From positions 4,340,001 to 4,404,000 of the forward strand of contig CP013997.1 in NCBI GenBank assembly GCA_001534745.1: DNA of 64,000 nt, read 5' to 3'. Positions within the stretch are counted from its first letter, which is position 1; every line of letters starts with the position of its first letter. Below, piece by piece: positions 1 through 10,207 of the stretch. The notes under the pieces are model-generated. The model did not search any database and had not been told where the DNA came from. It worked only from the letters and a program-made list of their open reading frames with translations. The translations under genes and the position numbers were made by a program. The DNA comes from Pseudomonas monteilii (GTDB taxonomy: Bacteria; Pseudomonadota; Gammaproteobacteria; Pseudomonadales; Pseudomonadaceae).

Positions 1-1320
1 GAGAAAGCTCGCCTGGTACGTCTGCACATGCCCGTCGCCGGGCCCGACCCCTGCACCGCCCGGCTGGCCATGCGCGACGCGCAAGGTCAGCAGAAGGTCG
101 TCGGGGAAGTAATTGGCATCGTCCGGGTGATCGGCCAGCAACGCCTGTCGCAATTGCTGACGCGCATACTGGCGCAGGTCGAGGATGGCGTCGCGGGAGG
201 TGCAACCGGAGGCATCGCTTTGCGCGAGGGCCAGCTCGAACAGGGCCGCCTGGCAGGCGAACCCGTCCGCTGGCGACAGATGACGCAGACCGATCGGCAG
301 GACCAGGGCAGGCTGGCTGTCGACCCGATAGCCTTCGATGAACGCGGCGGATGGATCGCTCAAGGTGGCGAACAGGTCATCGAGTGTTTCGGGGTCCTTG
401 CATTGCCAGTAGTAGGTCTCGCCCAGGGCATCGAGCAGGCCCTCGAGCAGCAGAGCGGACTGCCTGGCGAACGGATCACCCTCCAGCGGATAGCGGGTCC
501 ACGTCAAGGTCTCGAAGCAGTAATGCTCGGCCAGCTCGTCGCACAGCGCCGCCTCGAAGGCCTCGAGGGTGTCGAAGGCGCGGATCACGCTCGACGGCGC
601 GCACCAGAGCAGGATCCGTCGCTCGTCATAATCGACGTCGATCAACAGGTTGGGCAGCAGCGTCTGGCGCACCCCCGCGCCGTTCGTCAGATGCGCCTCG
701 ACCGCAAAGACCGCCGGCTGGGCCTCGCCGCCCTTCAGCACGCCATGGATGCAGGCCGTCTGCTGCCGGTCGAGACCTTGCAGCGGCAGGTTCTCCAGCC
801 AGGCGGACTTGATGATCAGCTGCAGCCAGCGATCACGGCTCACGCCCAGGCTGCCAGGTGCGGACCAATAGTCGACCTGGGCCTGGCAGAACTGCTGGAC
901 CAGGGTCTGTCGCAGCGCATCGATCGCGTCCAGCTGCGCATCGATCGACAGTGCACCGTCCTGCACGAGGCCCTGCGCCTCCCTGAACGGGTGCTCGGCG
1001 CCTGCGACGATCATGAACTCGCCTCCTTGCAGGCCACGTGAGCGCAGTGGCTCGCCACGGATCATCGACTCGAGCAACGCCTCCACCAGCGGCTGACGTG
1101 CCCAGTACACATAGGCGGACGATGACGTCTCGCTGGCCTGGGGGATCAGCAGCACGATCGAGTCGGCATCGGGCAGGTCGGCGGCCGCCACTGCCGGGTG
1201 CGCGGCGGCCAGCAAGGACAGCAGATGGGTAGCGGCCACCTGACGCACGGTGGGCCGTGCGGCGAACTCGCTGGCGACCGCGTGTCTGTAGTCCTGGGCG
1301 AGGTGGGTTCGGGATGTCAT
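1..1320 (-). CDS. Large hypothetical protein, N-terminal 440 residues only (runs off the left edge)
   Basis: An uninterrupted reading frame starts at the ATG at 1318-1320 and continues to base 1, so the C-terminus is outside the window. AGGAG lies 8 nt before this ATG. A second in-frame ATG at 1326 is only 2 nt from that site, so 1320 is preferred. The protein is soluble-looking, with no signal peptide and no transmembrane segment in the visible part. It is rich in Leu, Ala and Asp, with a segment around residues 230-260 containing LLPNLLIDVDYDERRILLW and a Gly-rich stretch near residue 425. It resembles the very large Pseudomonas proteins annotated as hypothetical or dermonecrotic-toxin-domain (DUF6543-like). 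I cannot confirm the family, so no function is claimed. Confidence 0.7.
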   Translation of the reverse strand, partial: MTSRTHLAQDYRHAVASEFAARPTVRQVAATHLLSLLAAAHPAVAAADLPDADSIVLLIPQASETSSSAYVYWARQPLVEALLESMIRGEPLRSRGLQGGEFMIVAGAEHPFREAQGLVQDGALSIDAQLDAIDALRQTLVQQFCQAQVDYWSAPGSLGVSRDRWLQLIIKSAWLENLPLQGLDRQQTACIHGVLKGGEAQPAVFAVEAHLTNGAGVRQTLLPNLLIDVDYDERRILLWCAPSSVIRAFDTLEAFEAALCDELAEHYCFETLTWTRYPLEGDPFARQSALLLEGLLDALGETYYWQCKDPETLDDLFATLSDPSAAFIEGYRVDSQPALVLPIGLRHLSPADGFACQAALFELALAQSDASGCTSRDAILDLRQYARQQLRQALLADHPDDANYFPDDLLLTLRVAHGQPGGAGVGPGDGHVQTYQASFL

Positions 1321-1420
1321 GCGCATTGCTCCTGTGGGTCAATGCGGCGGACGGTAGAAGGGATCGGTACACGCGCGGCGGTACATAAGGCAGGGACCGG
1401 CAGGCGCAAGCGTGCCGGAA

Positions 1421-1447
1421 CAGGCCGGTGCCTAGGGAACCGGCCTG
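1421..1447 (-). terminator. Possible betT terminator hairpin
   Basis: A perfect 9-bp inverted repeat (CAGGCCGGT / ACCGGCCTG, 9-nt loop) lies 14 nt beyond the betT stop codon. There is no real T tract after it, so it may be a processing or stabilising hairpin and not an intrinsic terminator. Confidence 0.35.
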
Positions 1448-1460
1448 CCGACCTGGCGCG

Positions 1461-3464
1461 TCAGCTGTAGACGCGGCCCAGCACCTGGCGGTGGCTTTCG
1501 AACTGGTCCAGGACATCGCGCACGATCTGTTCGGCGCTGAAGCCCATCAGGTCGTACTCCTGACTGCCATCGTGCAGGTACACCTCGGCACGGTAGAAGC
1601 GTTGCCGTACCTCCGGCTCGCCCTCGGTCGACAGATCGCCGGCAGGCGCCTGGTAACCGTCCAGGCTCACTTCGTAGACGAACGGATTGCCTTCTTCCAT
1701 CATCACCCGCAGCCCCATCAGGGCACGGGACTGGCCCAGCCGGCTCTCGACCGCATAGCCCAGGGCACCGAGCTGCGTGGCAGCCTCCTTCAGGGCCGGG
1801 CTGACATGCTTGTCCATGTAGCGCTGGACCACCGCCTGCGTCGGCTGCAGCTCCAGGGGCGTCAGGCGCTCACTGAAACCGCGGCGACCCCGGGCCGCCA
1901 GTTCGGCGCGTTCTTGCTCGATCTGCACGTCCTGCTTCATGGCCTTGTAGAGGCCGAACATGAACAGTACCAGCACCACCGAGAACGGCAGGCCGGCCAG
2001 CACCACCATCGTCTGCATGGCTTCGAAGTTGCCGGCGAACAATAGCCCGATGGTGACCAGGGTGATGACCACCGACCAGAAGATCCGCAGCCAGTTGGGC
2101 GCATCCTCGTCGACATGCCCGCCCTTGCAAGACAGGTTGGCCATCATCACCGCGCCGGAGTCGGCGGGCGTCAGGAACAGCACGAAGCCGACGAACACCG
2201 CCACACCCACGACGATGCGTGCGGCCGGGAAGTATTCCAGCAGGTGGTAGATCGACATCGACGGCTGCTCGACCGCCGTCTTGCCCAGCTCCACGGCCCC
2301 TTGGTTGATCACCAGGTCCAGCGCGGTGTTGCCGAAGATCGACAGCCAGGCCAGGGTGAAGCCCAGCGGGATCAGCAATACGCCAGCAACCAGCTCGCGC
2401 ACGGTGCGGCCCTTGGAGATGCGCGCGATGAACATGCCCACGAACGGGCCCCAGGAGATCCACCAGGCCCAGTAGAACACGGTCCACAGGCCCAGCCAGC
2501 GCTCGGACTTGGCGCCGTCGGGCTCGTAGGCATAGAGGTCGAAGGTCTTGAGCACGAAGCCGTTGAGGTAGTCGCCGACGTTCTGCACGAAGCCATTGAG
2601 CAGGTGCAGCGTCTGCCCACTCATCAGCACGAACAGCAACAGGCCGCTGAACAGCACGATGTTCAGGTTGGACAGGCGGCGGATGCCGTTTTCCACACCG
2701 GACACCGCCGCGATGGTCGCCACGCCACTCATGACCAGGATGACCACCAGCAGGTTGGTCTTGCTGTGGTCCATGCCGAACAGGTACTCCAGCCCCGAAG
2801 CCACCTGCATCGAGCCGATGCCCAGGTTGGTCACCAGGCCCAGCAGGGTCACGAACATGCCGAAGATGTCCACGGCGTGCCCTGCCCCACCTTTCACCCA
2901 ACGCTCGCCGAACAAGGGGAACAGGGCCGAGCGCAGCGCCAGAGGCTGGTTGTGGCGGTAGGCGAAGTAACCCACGGCCAGCCCCACCAACGCGTAGATG
3001 GCCCAGCCGTGCAGCCCCCAGTGCAGGAAGGTCAGCTGCAGGCCCTGACGCGCGGCCTCCAGGCTTCCCGGCGTGCCTTCAGGCGGGTTCAGGTAATGGT
3101 CCAGCGGCTCGGAGGCGCCGAAGTACAACAGCGAGATGCCGATGCCCGACGAAAACAGCATGCCGGCCCAGGCGCCATAGCTGAAGTCCGGGTGATCGTC
3201 CTTGCCACCGAGCTTGAGCTTGCCGAAATCGGAGAACGCCAGGGCGACGACGAACACCAGGTAACCGCAGATCACCAGCATGTAGTACCAGCCGAACGAG
3301 CGGGTCAGCCAGGACTGGGCCACACCCAGCAGGCGACCCGCGGTGTCGGGCACGGCGATCAGCAGCACGGTCAGTGAGAGGATCAGCAAGGCGGAGGTGT
3401 AGAACACCACACGGTTGACCCGCACCCGCTCGGCGGGAGGTTTGGTAAGGGAGGCAGAACTCAT
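1461..3464 (-). CDS. betT: High-affinity choline transporter BetT (BCCT family)
   Basis: This is an inner-membrane, ion-coupled secondary transporter that imports choline for conversion to the osmoprotectant glycine betaine. The 667-residue protein has about 12 hydrophobic segments between residues 20 and 505. It carries the BCCT Gly-rich segment GMLFSSGIGISLLYFGASEP (101-120) and the Trp-rich family signature around 325-345 (GLWTVFYWAWWISWGPF). A cytoplasmic tail of about 155 residues (510-667) is typical of BetT-type transporters, where the tail takes part in osmosensing. The start ATG is preceded by GGAG. The gene is divergent from betIBA, the standard arrangement, which supports choline over carnitine or betaine as substrate. 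Regulation by BetI through the shared upstream region is inferred. Confidence 0.93.
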   Translation of the reverse strand: MSSASLTKPPAERVRVNRVVFYTSALLILSLTVLLIAVPDTAGRLLGVAQSWLTRSFGWYYMLVICGYLVFVVALAFSDFGKLKLGGKDDHPDFSYGAWAGMLFSSGIGISLLYFGASEPLDHYLNPPEGTPGSLEAARQGLQLTFLHWGLHGWAIYALVGLAVGYFAYRHNQPLALRSALFPLFGERWVKGGAGHAVDIFGMFVTLLGLVTNLGIGSMQVASGLEYLFGMDHSKTNLLVVILVMSGVATIAAVSGVENGIRRLSNLNIVLFSGLLLFVLMSGQTLHLLNGFVQNVGDYLNGFVLKTFDLYAYEPDGAKSERWLGLWTVFYWAWWISWGPFVGMFIARISKGRTVRELVAGVLLIPLGFTLAWLSIFGNTALDLVINQGAVELGKTAVEQPSMSIYHLLEYFPAARIVVGVAVFVGFVLFLTPADSGAVMMANLSCKGGHVDEDAPNWLRIFWSVVITLVTIGLLFAGNFEAMQTMVVLAGLPFSVVLVLFMFGLYKAMKQDVQIEQERAELAARGRRGFSERLTPLELQPTQAVVQRYMDKHVSPALKEAATQLGALGYAVESRLGQSRALMGLRVMMEEGNPFVYEVSLDGYQAPAGDLSTEGEPEVRQRFYRAEVYLHDGSQEYDLMGFSAEQIVRDVLDQFESHRQVLGRVYS

Positions 3465-3794
3465 TGCACGAAGGCTCCGGGCAGGCGCAAGGGAAGGCTA
3501 ACGATCAGGTGTCGAGCCATAGGTGCAATAGCCCCATGGCTTCAGGTGTTATAAAAAGGATCCGAAAATCGAACGTCTGCGTTGCATGCCGTGATGCCTT
3601 GACCCTTCCCGGTGCGCTCGGAACCTTCGTCATGCGGTCGATGGCCGCAGGTGATGCCGTGTTCCGCCTGCTGCTCGGGCCTGTCAACGCCACGTATCAC
3701 AAGGCTTTCACGATTTTCATCGCGATCATTTGGGCCATCTGGGACGTCATTGACGCCTGTCAATGGCACAAATTGTCGCAGAGCTTATTCTTTA
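3465..3794. other. betT-betI intergenic region, no gene seen
   Basis: About 330 nt of AT-richer DNA separate betT from the BetI palindrome. I see no convincing coding frame. A TATAAC-like -10 for betT is possible on the minus strand at 3548-3553, but I found no matching -35, so I do not call a promoter. Confidence 0.5.
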
Positions 3795-3814
3795 TTGATT
3801 GAACGTTCAATCAA
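3795..3814. promoter_or_regulatory. BetI operator palindrome
   Basis: TTGATTGAACGTTCAATCAA is a perfect 20-bp palindrome, 71 nt before the betI start. It closely resembles the BetI box known from bet regions of Gammaproteobacteria, where BetI represses and choline relieves repression. It overlaps the -35 element proposed for betI, so binding would block RNA polymerase. Confidence 0.85.
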
Positions 3815-3827
3815 AACAAAATAGACT
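3799..3827 (+). promoter_or_regulatory. Candidate betIBA promoter
   Basis: TTGAAC at 3799-3804, a 17-nt spacer and TAGACT at 3822-3827 form a plausible sigma-70 promoter. The -35 lies inside the BetI palindrome, which fits repression by steric exclusion. Transcription start is not proven. Confidence 0.5.
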
Positions 3828-3884
3828 GGTCTTCGTCGAGACAGCGGCTTGCCGCCCGCTCGCAGGCCTGAGGAGAAGTACGAG

Positions 3885-4550
3885 ATGCCCAAGGTCGGTA
3901 TGCAACCCATTCGTCGCCAGCAGTTGATCGACGCTACCTTGACGGCGGTGGATCAGGTCGGCATGGGAGATGCCAGCATCGCGCTGATCGCCCGTTTGGC
4001 CGGCGTGTCGAATGGCATCATCAGTCACTACTTTCGGGACAAGAACGGCCTGATCGAAGCGACCATGCGCCATATCCTGAGCATGCTCAACGAAGGCGTC
4101 GCACAGCGGCGTCGGGCCCTGGCGGACGACAGCCCGCGGGCCCACCTGAAGGTGATCATCGAAGGCAACTTCGACGCCAGTCAGGTCACCGGACCGGCCA
4201 TGAAGACCTGGCTGGCCTTCTGGGCCTCGAGCATGCACCAACCGACCTTGCATCGGTTGCAGCGAGTCAACGACCACCGCTTGTACTCGAACCTGTGCTG
4301 CCAGTTCCGCCGTGTGCTGCCACTGGACCAGGCACGTGTCGCAGCCCGCGGCCTGGCAGCGTTGATCGACGGATTATGGCTGCGCGGTGCGCTGTCGGGC
4401 GACTCGTTCGACACCGAGCAGGCAGTACGCATCGCTTATCAATACATGGATCTACAACTGGCTACCCAGCAGGAACCGGGGCAAACGACCCCCGCCGCTG
4501 GAGAACCGCGCGACGTGAATGCCCGATGGGCAGGCGCGCGACGCGGCTAG
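3885..4550 (+). CDS. betI: Choline-responsive transcriptional repressor BetI (TetR family)
   Basis: This is a TetR-type DNA-binding repressor of the choline-betaine genes that releases DNA when choline is present. The N-terminal helix-turn-helix spans about residues 29-50 ([20 protein letters not shown] region), followed by the helical ligand-binding domain. The start is the ATG at 3885, which has AGGAGAAG about 7 nt upstream; the more upstream in-frame ATG at 3849 has no ribosome site. At 221 residues it is about 25 longer than the usual BetI because of a Pro/Gly/Arg-rich tail. It is the first gene of betI-betB-betA, directly downstream of its own palindromic operator, which implies autoregulation. 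Confidence 0.93.
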   Translation: MPKVGMQPIRRQQLIDATLTAVDQVGMGDASIALIARLAGVSNGIISHYFRDKNGLIEATMRHILSMLNEGVAQRRRALADDSPRAHLKVIIEGNFDASQVTGPAMKTWLAFWASSMHQPTLHRLQRVNDHRLYSNLCCQFRRVLPLDQARVAARGLAALIDGLWLRGALSGDSFDTEQAVRIAYQYMDLQLATQQEPGQTTPAAGEPRDVNARWAGARRG

Positions 4551-4581
4551 CCATTCACCCCATTGCACTTGCGAGGACACT

Positions 4582-6054
4582 ATGGCCCGTTTCGGAACGC
4601 AAAAACTCTACATCGACGGCGGTTATGTCGACGCCAGCACCGATGCCACCTTCGAAGCCATCAACCCGGCCACGGGCGAAGTGCTCGCCCTCGTGCAGCG
4701 GGCTGGCGAAGCTGACGTCGAGCGTGCGGTCGAAAGCGCCGAGCGCGGCCAGAAGGTCTGGGCGGCGATGACCGCCATGCAGCGTTCGCGCATCCTGCGT
4801 CGTGCCGTCGACATCCTGCGCGAGCGCAACGACGAGCTGGCCATGCTGGAAACCCTCGACACCGGCAAGTCCTACTCGGAAACCCGCTACGTCGACATCG
4901 TCACCGGTGCCGACGTGCTCGAGTACTACGCTGGCCTGGTGCCTGCCATCGAAGGCGAGCAGATCCCCCTGCGTGACAGCTCGTTCGTCTACACCCGCCG
5001 CGAGCCGCTGGGCGTGACCGCAGGCATCGGTGCCTGGAACTACCCGATCCAGATCGCCCTGTGGAAATCCGCGCCCGCCCTGGCCGCTGGCAACGCGATG
5101 ATCTTCAAGCCGAGCGAAGTCACCTCGCTGACCACCCTCAAGCTGGCCGAGATCTACACCGAAGCCGGCCTGCCGGCCGGTGTGTTCAACGTCCTGACCG
5201 GCAGCGGTCGCGATGTGGGCGGCCTGCTGACCGAGCACCCGCGCATCGAGAAGATCTCCTTCACCGGCGGCACCACCACCGGCAAGAAGGTCATGGCCAG
5301 CGCCTCGAGCTCCTCGCTCAAGGAAGTCACCATGGAACTGGGCGGCAAGTCGCCGCTGATCGTCTGTGAAGACGCCGACCTGGATCGCGCCGCCGACATC
5401 GCGATGATGGCCAACTTCTACAGCTCCGGCCAGGTCTGCACCAACGGCACCCGCGTGTTCGTGCCGGCGTCGCTCAAGGAAGCCTTCGAGGCCAAGATCC
5501 TCGAGCGCGTGGCGCGTATCCGCGTCGGCAACCCGGAAGACGAGAACACCAACTTCGGCCCGCTGGTCAGCTTCGCCCACATGGAAAGCGTGCTGGGCTA
5601 CATCGCCAAGGGCAAGGAACAAGGTGCCCGCCTGCTGTGCGGCGGCGAGCGTCTGCAGGAAGGCGACCTGGCCAAGGGTGCCTTCGTGGCGCCGACCGTG
5701 TTCACCGACTGCCGCGACGACATGACCATCGTCCAGGAAGAGATCTTCGGCCCGGTCATGAGCATCCTCAGCTACGAGACCGAAGAAGAAGTCATCCGTC
5801 GCGCCAACGACACTGACTACGGCCTGGCCGCAGGTGTCTGCACCCAGGACCTGAGCCGCGCCCATCGCATCATCCACAAGCTCGAAGCGGGCATCTGCTG
5901 GATCAACGCCTGGGGCGAATCGCCGGCCGAAATGCCGGTCGGTGGCTACAAGCAATCCGGTGTCGGCCGCGAGAACGGCATCAGCTCCCTGGCGCAGTAC
6001 ACCCGCATCAAGTCGGTGCAGGTCGAGCTGGGCGACTACGCGTCGGTGTTCTGA
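4582..6054 (+). CDS. betB: Betaine aldehyde dehydrogenase BetB
   Basis: The enzyme oxidises betaine aldehyde to glycine betaine with NAD(P)+ in the cytoplasm, the second step of choline oxidation. The 490-residue length is exactly that of the Pseudomonas family. The catalytic Glu is at about 252 in [10 protein letters not shown] and the catalytic Cys at about 286 in [12 protein letters not shown]. The nucleotide-binding segment [20 protein letters not shown] is near 149-168. The start [14 protein letters not shown] follows GAGGA about 5 nt upstream. The gene lies 31 nt after betI and 148 nt before betA. Confidence 0.96.
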   Translation: MARFGTQKLYIDGGYVDASTDATFEAINPATGEVLALVQRAGEADVERAVESAERGQKVWAAMTAMQRSRILRRAVDILRERNDELAMLETLDTGKSYSETRYVDIVTGADVLEYYAGLVPAIEGEQIPLRDSSFVYTRREPLGVTAGIGAWNYPIQIALWKSAPALAAGNAMIFKPSEVTSLTTLKLAEIYTEAGLPAGVFNVLTGSGRDVGGLLTEHPRIEKISFTGGTTTGKKVMASASSSSLKEVTMELGGKSPLIVCEDADLDRAADIAMMANFYSSGQVCTNGTRVFVPASLKEAFEAKILERVARIRVGNPEDENTNFGPLVSFAHMESVLGYIAKGKEQGARLLCGGERLQEGDLAKGAFVAPTVFTDCRDDMTIVQEEIFGPVMSILSYETEEEVIRRANDTDYGLAAGVCTQDLSRAHRIIHKLEAGICWINAWGESPAEMPVGGYKQSGVGRENGISSLAQYTRIKSVQVELGDYASVF

Positions 6055-6083
6055 ACGACCGCTGCCTGCGGCTAGCTGCAGGA

Positions 6084-6115
6084 CAGGGTCGGTGGCTTTC
6101 TCGTCACCGGCCCTG
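6084..6115 (+). other. Hairpin between betB and betA
   Basis: Arms CAGGGTCGGTG and CACCGGCCCTG pair over 11 bp with one T-G wobble and a 10-nt loop. There is no T tract after it, so partial attenuation or mRNA stabilisation is more likely than full termination. Confidence 0.4.
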
Positions 6116-6202
6116 ACGGCCCCATTCATTCGCGAGTGTCGCGCAGCTGCCTTGCTTGCAACCTGACGCTGGACACTTGCCGCTCCCCTTCGGAGAAACG
6201 TC

Positions 6203-7894
6203 ATGGAATATGATTACATCATCGTCGGTGCCGGCTCGGCCGGTAACACCCTCGCCACGCGCCTGACCGAAGACGCCGGCACCACCGTGCTGCTGCTCGA
6301 GGCAGGCGGCCCGGACTACCGGTTCGACTTCCGCACGCAGATGCCGGCCGCCCTGGCCTTCCCCCTGCAAGGTCGCCGCTACAACTGGGCCTACGAGACC
6401 GATCCCGAGCCGCACATGGACAACCGTCGCATGGAATGTGGCCGCGGCAAGGGCCTGGGTGGCTCGTCGCTGATCAACGGCATGTGCTACATCCGCGGCA
6501 ACGCCATGGACTTCGATGGCTGGGCCAAGCTGCCAGGCCTGGAAGACTGGACCTACCTCGATTGCCTGCCCTACTTCCGCAAGGCCGAAACCCGTGACAT
6601 CGGGCCGAACGATTACCACGGTGGCGACGGCCCGCTCAGCGTGACCACGCCCAAGGCCGGCAACAACCCGTTGTTCAACGCCATGGTCGAAGCCGGTGTG
6701 CAGGCGGGCTACCCCCGTACCGAAGACCTCAACGGCTACCAGCAGGAAGGCTTCGGTCCGATGGACCGTTCGGTGACCAAGAACGGCCGTCGCTCCAGCA
6801 CCGCGCGCGGTTACCTGGACCAGGCCAAGAAGCGTCCGAACCTGACCATCGTCACCCATGCCCTGAGCGACCGCATCCTGTTCGACGGCAAGCGCGCGAT
6901 CGGCGTGTCCTACCTGGTCGGCGACAGCGAAGAGCGCATCGAGGCCCGTGCCCGCAAGGAAGTGATCGTCAGCTCTGGCGCCATCGCGTCGCCCCAGCTG
7001 CTGCAGCGCTCGGGCGTCGGTCCGCGCGCGCTGCTCGAAAGCCTCGACATCCCGGTCGTGCATGACCTGCCGGGCGTGGGCGAGAACCTGCAGGACCACC
7101 TGGAGCTGTACTTGCAGTACGCCTGCACCCAGCCCGTGTCGCTGTACCCCTCGCTGCTGTGGTGGAACCAGCCGGCCATCGGTGCCGAGTGGCTGTTCAA
7201 CGGCACCGGCATCGGCGCCAGCAACCAGTTCGAGGCAGGCGGGTTCATCCGCAGCCGTCCCGAATTCGAGTGGCCGAACATCCAGTACCACTTCCTGCCC
7301 GTGGCCATCAACTACAACGGCAGCAAGGGCGTCCAGGAACATGGCTTCCAGGCGCACATGGGGTCGATGCGTTCGCCGAGCCGTGGTCGCGTGCACGTCA
7401 AGTCCAAGGACCCGCGCCAGCACCCGAGCATCCTGTTCAACTACATGGCCACCGAGCAGGACTGGCAGGAATTCCGTGACGGCATCCGCCTGACCCGCGA
7501 GATCATGGCCCAGCCGGCGCTCGATCAGTACCGCGGTCGCGAGATCAGCCCAGGCGAGCACGTACAGTCGGACGAAGAGCTGGACAAGTTCATCCGCGAG
7601 CATGCCGAAACCGCCTACCACCCGTCCTGCTCGTGCAAGATGGGCGACGACGACATGGCCGTGGTCGATGGCCAGGGTCGCGTCCATGGCATGCAAGGCC
7701 TGCGCGTGGTGGATGCGTCGATCATGCCGATCATCATCACCGGCAACCTCAACGCGACCACCATCATGATCGCCGAGAAGATCGCCGACCGCATCCGCAA
7801 CCGCGCACCGCTGCCACGCAGCACCGCCACATACTACGTCGCCGATGGCGCACCGGTGAAAGGCAAGCCGATGCGTGAGGTTGCGCAGGGCTGA
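6203..7894 (+). CDS. betA: Choline dehydrogenase BetA (GMC oxidoreductase)
   Basis: This FAD-dependent, membrane-associated enzyme oxidises choline to betaine aldehyde. The 563-residue protein opens with the dinucleotide-binding motif [16 protein letters not shown] (residues 6-21). It has the GMC signature [15 protein letters not shown] near residue 90 and the second GMC motif around [17 protein letters not shown] near 255. The catalytic His lies in [14 protein letters not shown] near residue 470. GGAGAAACGTC precedes the ATG. It is the last gene of the betIBA operon. Confidence 0.96.
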   Translation: MEYDYIIVGAGSAGNTLATRLTEDAGTTVLLLEAGGPDYRFDFRTQMPAALAFPLQGRRYNWAYETDPEPHMDNRRMECGRGKGLGGSSLINGMCYIRGNAMDFDGWAKLPGLEDWTYLDCLPYFRKAETRDIGPNDYHGGDGPLSVTTPKAGNNPLFNAMVEAGVQAGYPRTEDLNGYQQEGFGPMDRSVTKNGRRSSTARGYLDQAKKRPNLTIVTHALSDRILFDGKRAIGVSYLVGDSEERIEARARKEVIVSSGAIASPQLLQRSGVGPRALLESLDIPVVHDLPGVGENLQDHLELYLQYACTQPVSLYPSLLWWNQPAIGAEWLFNGTGIGASNQFEAGGFIRSRPEFEWPNIQYHFLPVAINYNGSKGVQEHGFQAHMGSMRSPSRGRVHVKSKDPRQHPSILFNYMATEQDWQEFRDGIRLTREIMAQPALDQYRGREISPGEHVQSDEELDKFIREHAETAYHPSCSCKMGDDDMAVVDGQGRVHGMQGLRVVDASIMPIIITGNLNATTIMIAEKIADRIRNRAPLPRSTATYYVADGAPVKGKPMREVAQG

Positions 7895-7911
7895 GCACGC
7901 CTGTGGATAGA

Positions 7912-7929
7912 AGGCGCTTGCAGGCGCCT
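7912..7929 (+). terminator. Possible betIBA terminator
   Basis: A 6-bp GC-rich stem (AGGCGC / GCGCCT, 6-nt loop) lies about 20 nt after the betA stop, followed only by a weakly T-containing stretch. Confidence 0.35.
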
Positions 7930-7977
7930 CGATCCGCTTTGCCGGACAGACGCACGGTGTCCGTTCAGTAATCGCCT

Positions 7978-8222
7978 GCATCGCGGGCAAGCTCGCTCCC
8001 ACACCAGGATGAGCTGCGCCTGCGTCTTGCAGGGTTGCCTGCGGAGCCATGCACCTTGGCAGGCCAGATCGGACCCTATGTGCTCTGGCAGGCCAGGTCG
8101 CCTCCCTATGCCCTGGCAGGCTGGATCGATAGTGTGACAGGCTGAATCGGACCTTGTGGGAGCTGGCTTGCCAGCGATGGCGTCCGATCAGCCACCGCCC
8201 GCATCGCAGGCAAGCTCGCTTC
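7978..8222. repeat. REP palindromes and degenerate short tandem repeat between betA and nhaP2
   Basis: REP-type sequence GCGGGCAAGCTCGCTCCCAC occurs at about 7984-8003. An oppositely oriented pair occurs at 8157-8222 (GTGGGAGCTGGCTTGCCAGCG and a GCAGGCAAGCTCGCTTCCCC copy). Between them, 8056-8150 holds three to four degenerate units of about 28-29 nt, each starting GGCAGGCC/T. This pattern is typical of Pseudomonas intergenic BIME-like elements. No gene is seen in 7895-8429. Confidence 0.75.
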
Positions 8223-8429
8223 CCCAGCAACAGCGCAGCGCCGACAGAGCGCCTGCCGACGTCACCCACACGCAATCGCCCCTACCTTTCTTGCCACTCG
8301 CTCCTTGCAGCGTGTTGCGCTCCCCACGCCCCTTACACCTCATCAATTCATCAGGTTAGAATCGATTGGCACACGACCTGCTTGTCAATCCAGGTCTTTC
8401 CCGTCAACGTCATCGCGGAGTACCTGCAT

Positions 8430-10172
8430 TTGGATGCGAGCACCATCAACAGTCTGTTCTTGATCGGCGCTTTGCTGGTGAGTGCAAGTATCCTGGTCAG
8501 TTCGCTGTCGTCACGCCTGGGTATCCCGATCCTGGTGATCATCCTGGCGGTCGGCATGGTCGCCGGCGTGGACGGCGGCGGCATCATCTTCAACAACTAC
8601 TCGACCGCCTACCTGGTGGGCAACCTGGCGCTGGCGGTGATCCTGCTCGACGGCGGCCTGCGCACCCGAGTGGCAAGCTTCCGGGTGGCCTTGTGGCCCG
8701 CGCTGTCGCTGGCCACGGTCGGGGTGTTGATCACCACCGGCCTGACGGGCATGGCCGCCGCCTGGCTGTTCGACCTGAGCCTGATCCAGGGTTTGCTGAT
8801 CGGTGCCATCGTCGGCTCCACCGACGCCGCGGCGGTGTTTTCGCTGCTCGGCGGCAAGGGCCTCAACGAGCGGGTCACCGCCACCCTGGAGATCGAGTCG
8901 GGCAGCAACGACCCGATGGCGGTGTTCCTGACCGTGACCCTGATCGACATGATCGCCAGCCACCAGACCGGCCTGCACTGGAGCCTGCTGACGCACCTGA
9001 TCCGCGAGTTCGGTATCGGCGGCTTGCTGGGCCTGGGCGGGGGCTGGCTGATGCTGCAACTGGTCAACCGCATCCACCTGGGCAGTGCCCTGTACCCGAT
9101 TCTGGTGATCGCTGGCGGCCTGGTGGTATTCGCCTTGACCAACGCCCTGCACGGCAGCGGCTTCCTGGCGGTCTACCTGTGCGGCCTGGTGCTGGGTAAC
9201 CGCCCCATTCGCAGCCGGCATGGCATCCTGCACATGCTCGACGGCATGGCCTGGCTGGCGCAGATCGGCATGTTCCTGGTGCTCGGCCTGCTGGTCACGC
9301 CCCATGACCTGTTGCCCATCGCCCTGCCGGCGCTGGGCCTGGCGCTGTGGATGATCCTCTTCGCCCGCCCCCTCTCGGTGGCGGTCGCGCTGCTGCCGTT
9401 CAAGGCGTTCCATGGCCGCGAGAAAGGGTTCATTTCCTGGGTCGGACTGCGTGGCGCGGTCCCGATCATCCTGGCGGTCTTCCCGTTGATGGCCGGCCTG
9501 CCGGATGCCCAGCTGTTCTTCAACCTGGCCTTCTTCATCGTGCTGGTATCGCTGCTGGTACAAGGCACCAGCCTGCCGTGGATGGCCAAGCTGCTCAAGG
9601 TGACCGTGCCACCGGACCCGGCGCCGATTTCGCGTTCGGCACTGGAGGTCAACATCACCAGTGAATGGGAGCTGTTCGTCTATCGCCTGGGTGCCGAGAA
9701 ATGGTGCATCGGTGCGGCGCTGCGCGAATTGAAGATGCCCGAGGGCACACGCATCGCGGCACTGTTCCGCGGTGAGCAATTGCTGCACCCCTCGGGCAGC
9801 ACGGTGCTGCAGGTCGACGACCTGCTCTGCGTGATCGGCCACGAGCACCACCTGCCGGCGCTGGGCAAGCTGTTCAGCAAGCCGCCTCAGCGCGGGCAGG
9901 ACCTGCGCTTCTTCGGCGACTTCGTCCTCGAGGGCGATGCCGAACTGGCCGCCGTGGCAGCGCTGTATGGCCTCAAGCTCGACGTCCAAGACCCGCAGAT
10001 GCCGCTGGCGCAGTTCATCCGACAGAAGGTCGGGGGCGCGCCCGTGGTGGGCGACCAGATCGAATGGGCCGGTACGTTGTGGACCGTAGCGGCCATGGAA
10101 GGGAACAAGATCCTCAAAGTGGGCGTCAAATTCCCCGAAGGTGCTCGACCGGCCCCCGGTCTGTTCCTCTAG
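8430..10172 (+). CDS. nhaP2: K+/H+ antiporter, NhaP2/CvrA type
   Basis: This inner-membrane CPA1-type antiporter exchanges cytoplasmic K+ for protons and helps volume and pH control. Residues 1-400 are hydrophobic, with about 12 membrane helices. The transport core includes [14 protein letters not shown] and the acidic segment [14 protein letters not shown] TrkA-C-like regulatory domain follows (about 405-485), then a CorC/HlyC-type C-terminal domain (about 490-570), the domain order of NhaP2. The start is TTG at 8430 with GGAG 9 nt upstream; this gives 580 residues and the N-terminus [16 protein letters not shown] expected for Pseudomonas orthologues. A longer in-frame extension back to 8154 runs through REP DNA and is not credible. 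Confidence 0.9.
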   Translation: MDASTINSLFLIGALLVSASILVSSLSSRLGIPILVIILAVGMVAGVDGGGIIFNNYSTAYLVGNLALAVILLDGGLRTRVASFRVALWPALSLATVGVLITTGLTGMAAAWLFDLSLIQGLLIGAIVGSTDAAAVFSLLGGKGLNERVTATLEIESGSNDPMAVFLTVTLIDMIASHQTGLHWSLLTHLIREFGIGGLLGLGGGWLMLQLVNRIHLGSALYPILVIAGGLVVFALTNALHGSGFLAVYLCGLVLGNRPIRSRHGILHMLDGMAWLAQIGMFLVLGLLVTPHDLLPIALPALGLALWMILFARPLSVAVALLPFKAFHGREKGFISWVGLRGAVPIILAVFPLMAGLPDAQLFFNLAFFIVLVSLLVQGTSLPWMAKLLKVTVPPDPAPISRSALEVNITSEWELFVYRLGAEKWCIGAALRELKMPEGTRIAALFRGEQLLHPSGSTVLQVDDLLCVIGHEHHLPALGKLFSKPPQRGQDLRFFGDFVLEGDAELAAVAALYGLKLDVQDPQMPLAQFIRQKVGGAPVVGDQIEWAGTLWTVAAMEGNKILKVGVKFPEGARPAPGLFL

Positions 10173-10207
10173 AATCCGTCTCCGCCCCGCTCTGCAAGAT
10201 CCTGACT

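Noticed and set aside
6104..8275. A 723-codon frame antisense to betA
   Set aside because: betA is a complete, well-conserved gene on the other strand. The antisense product is low-complexity and unsupported.
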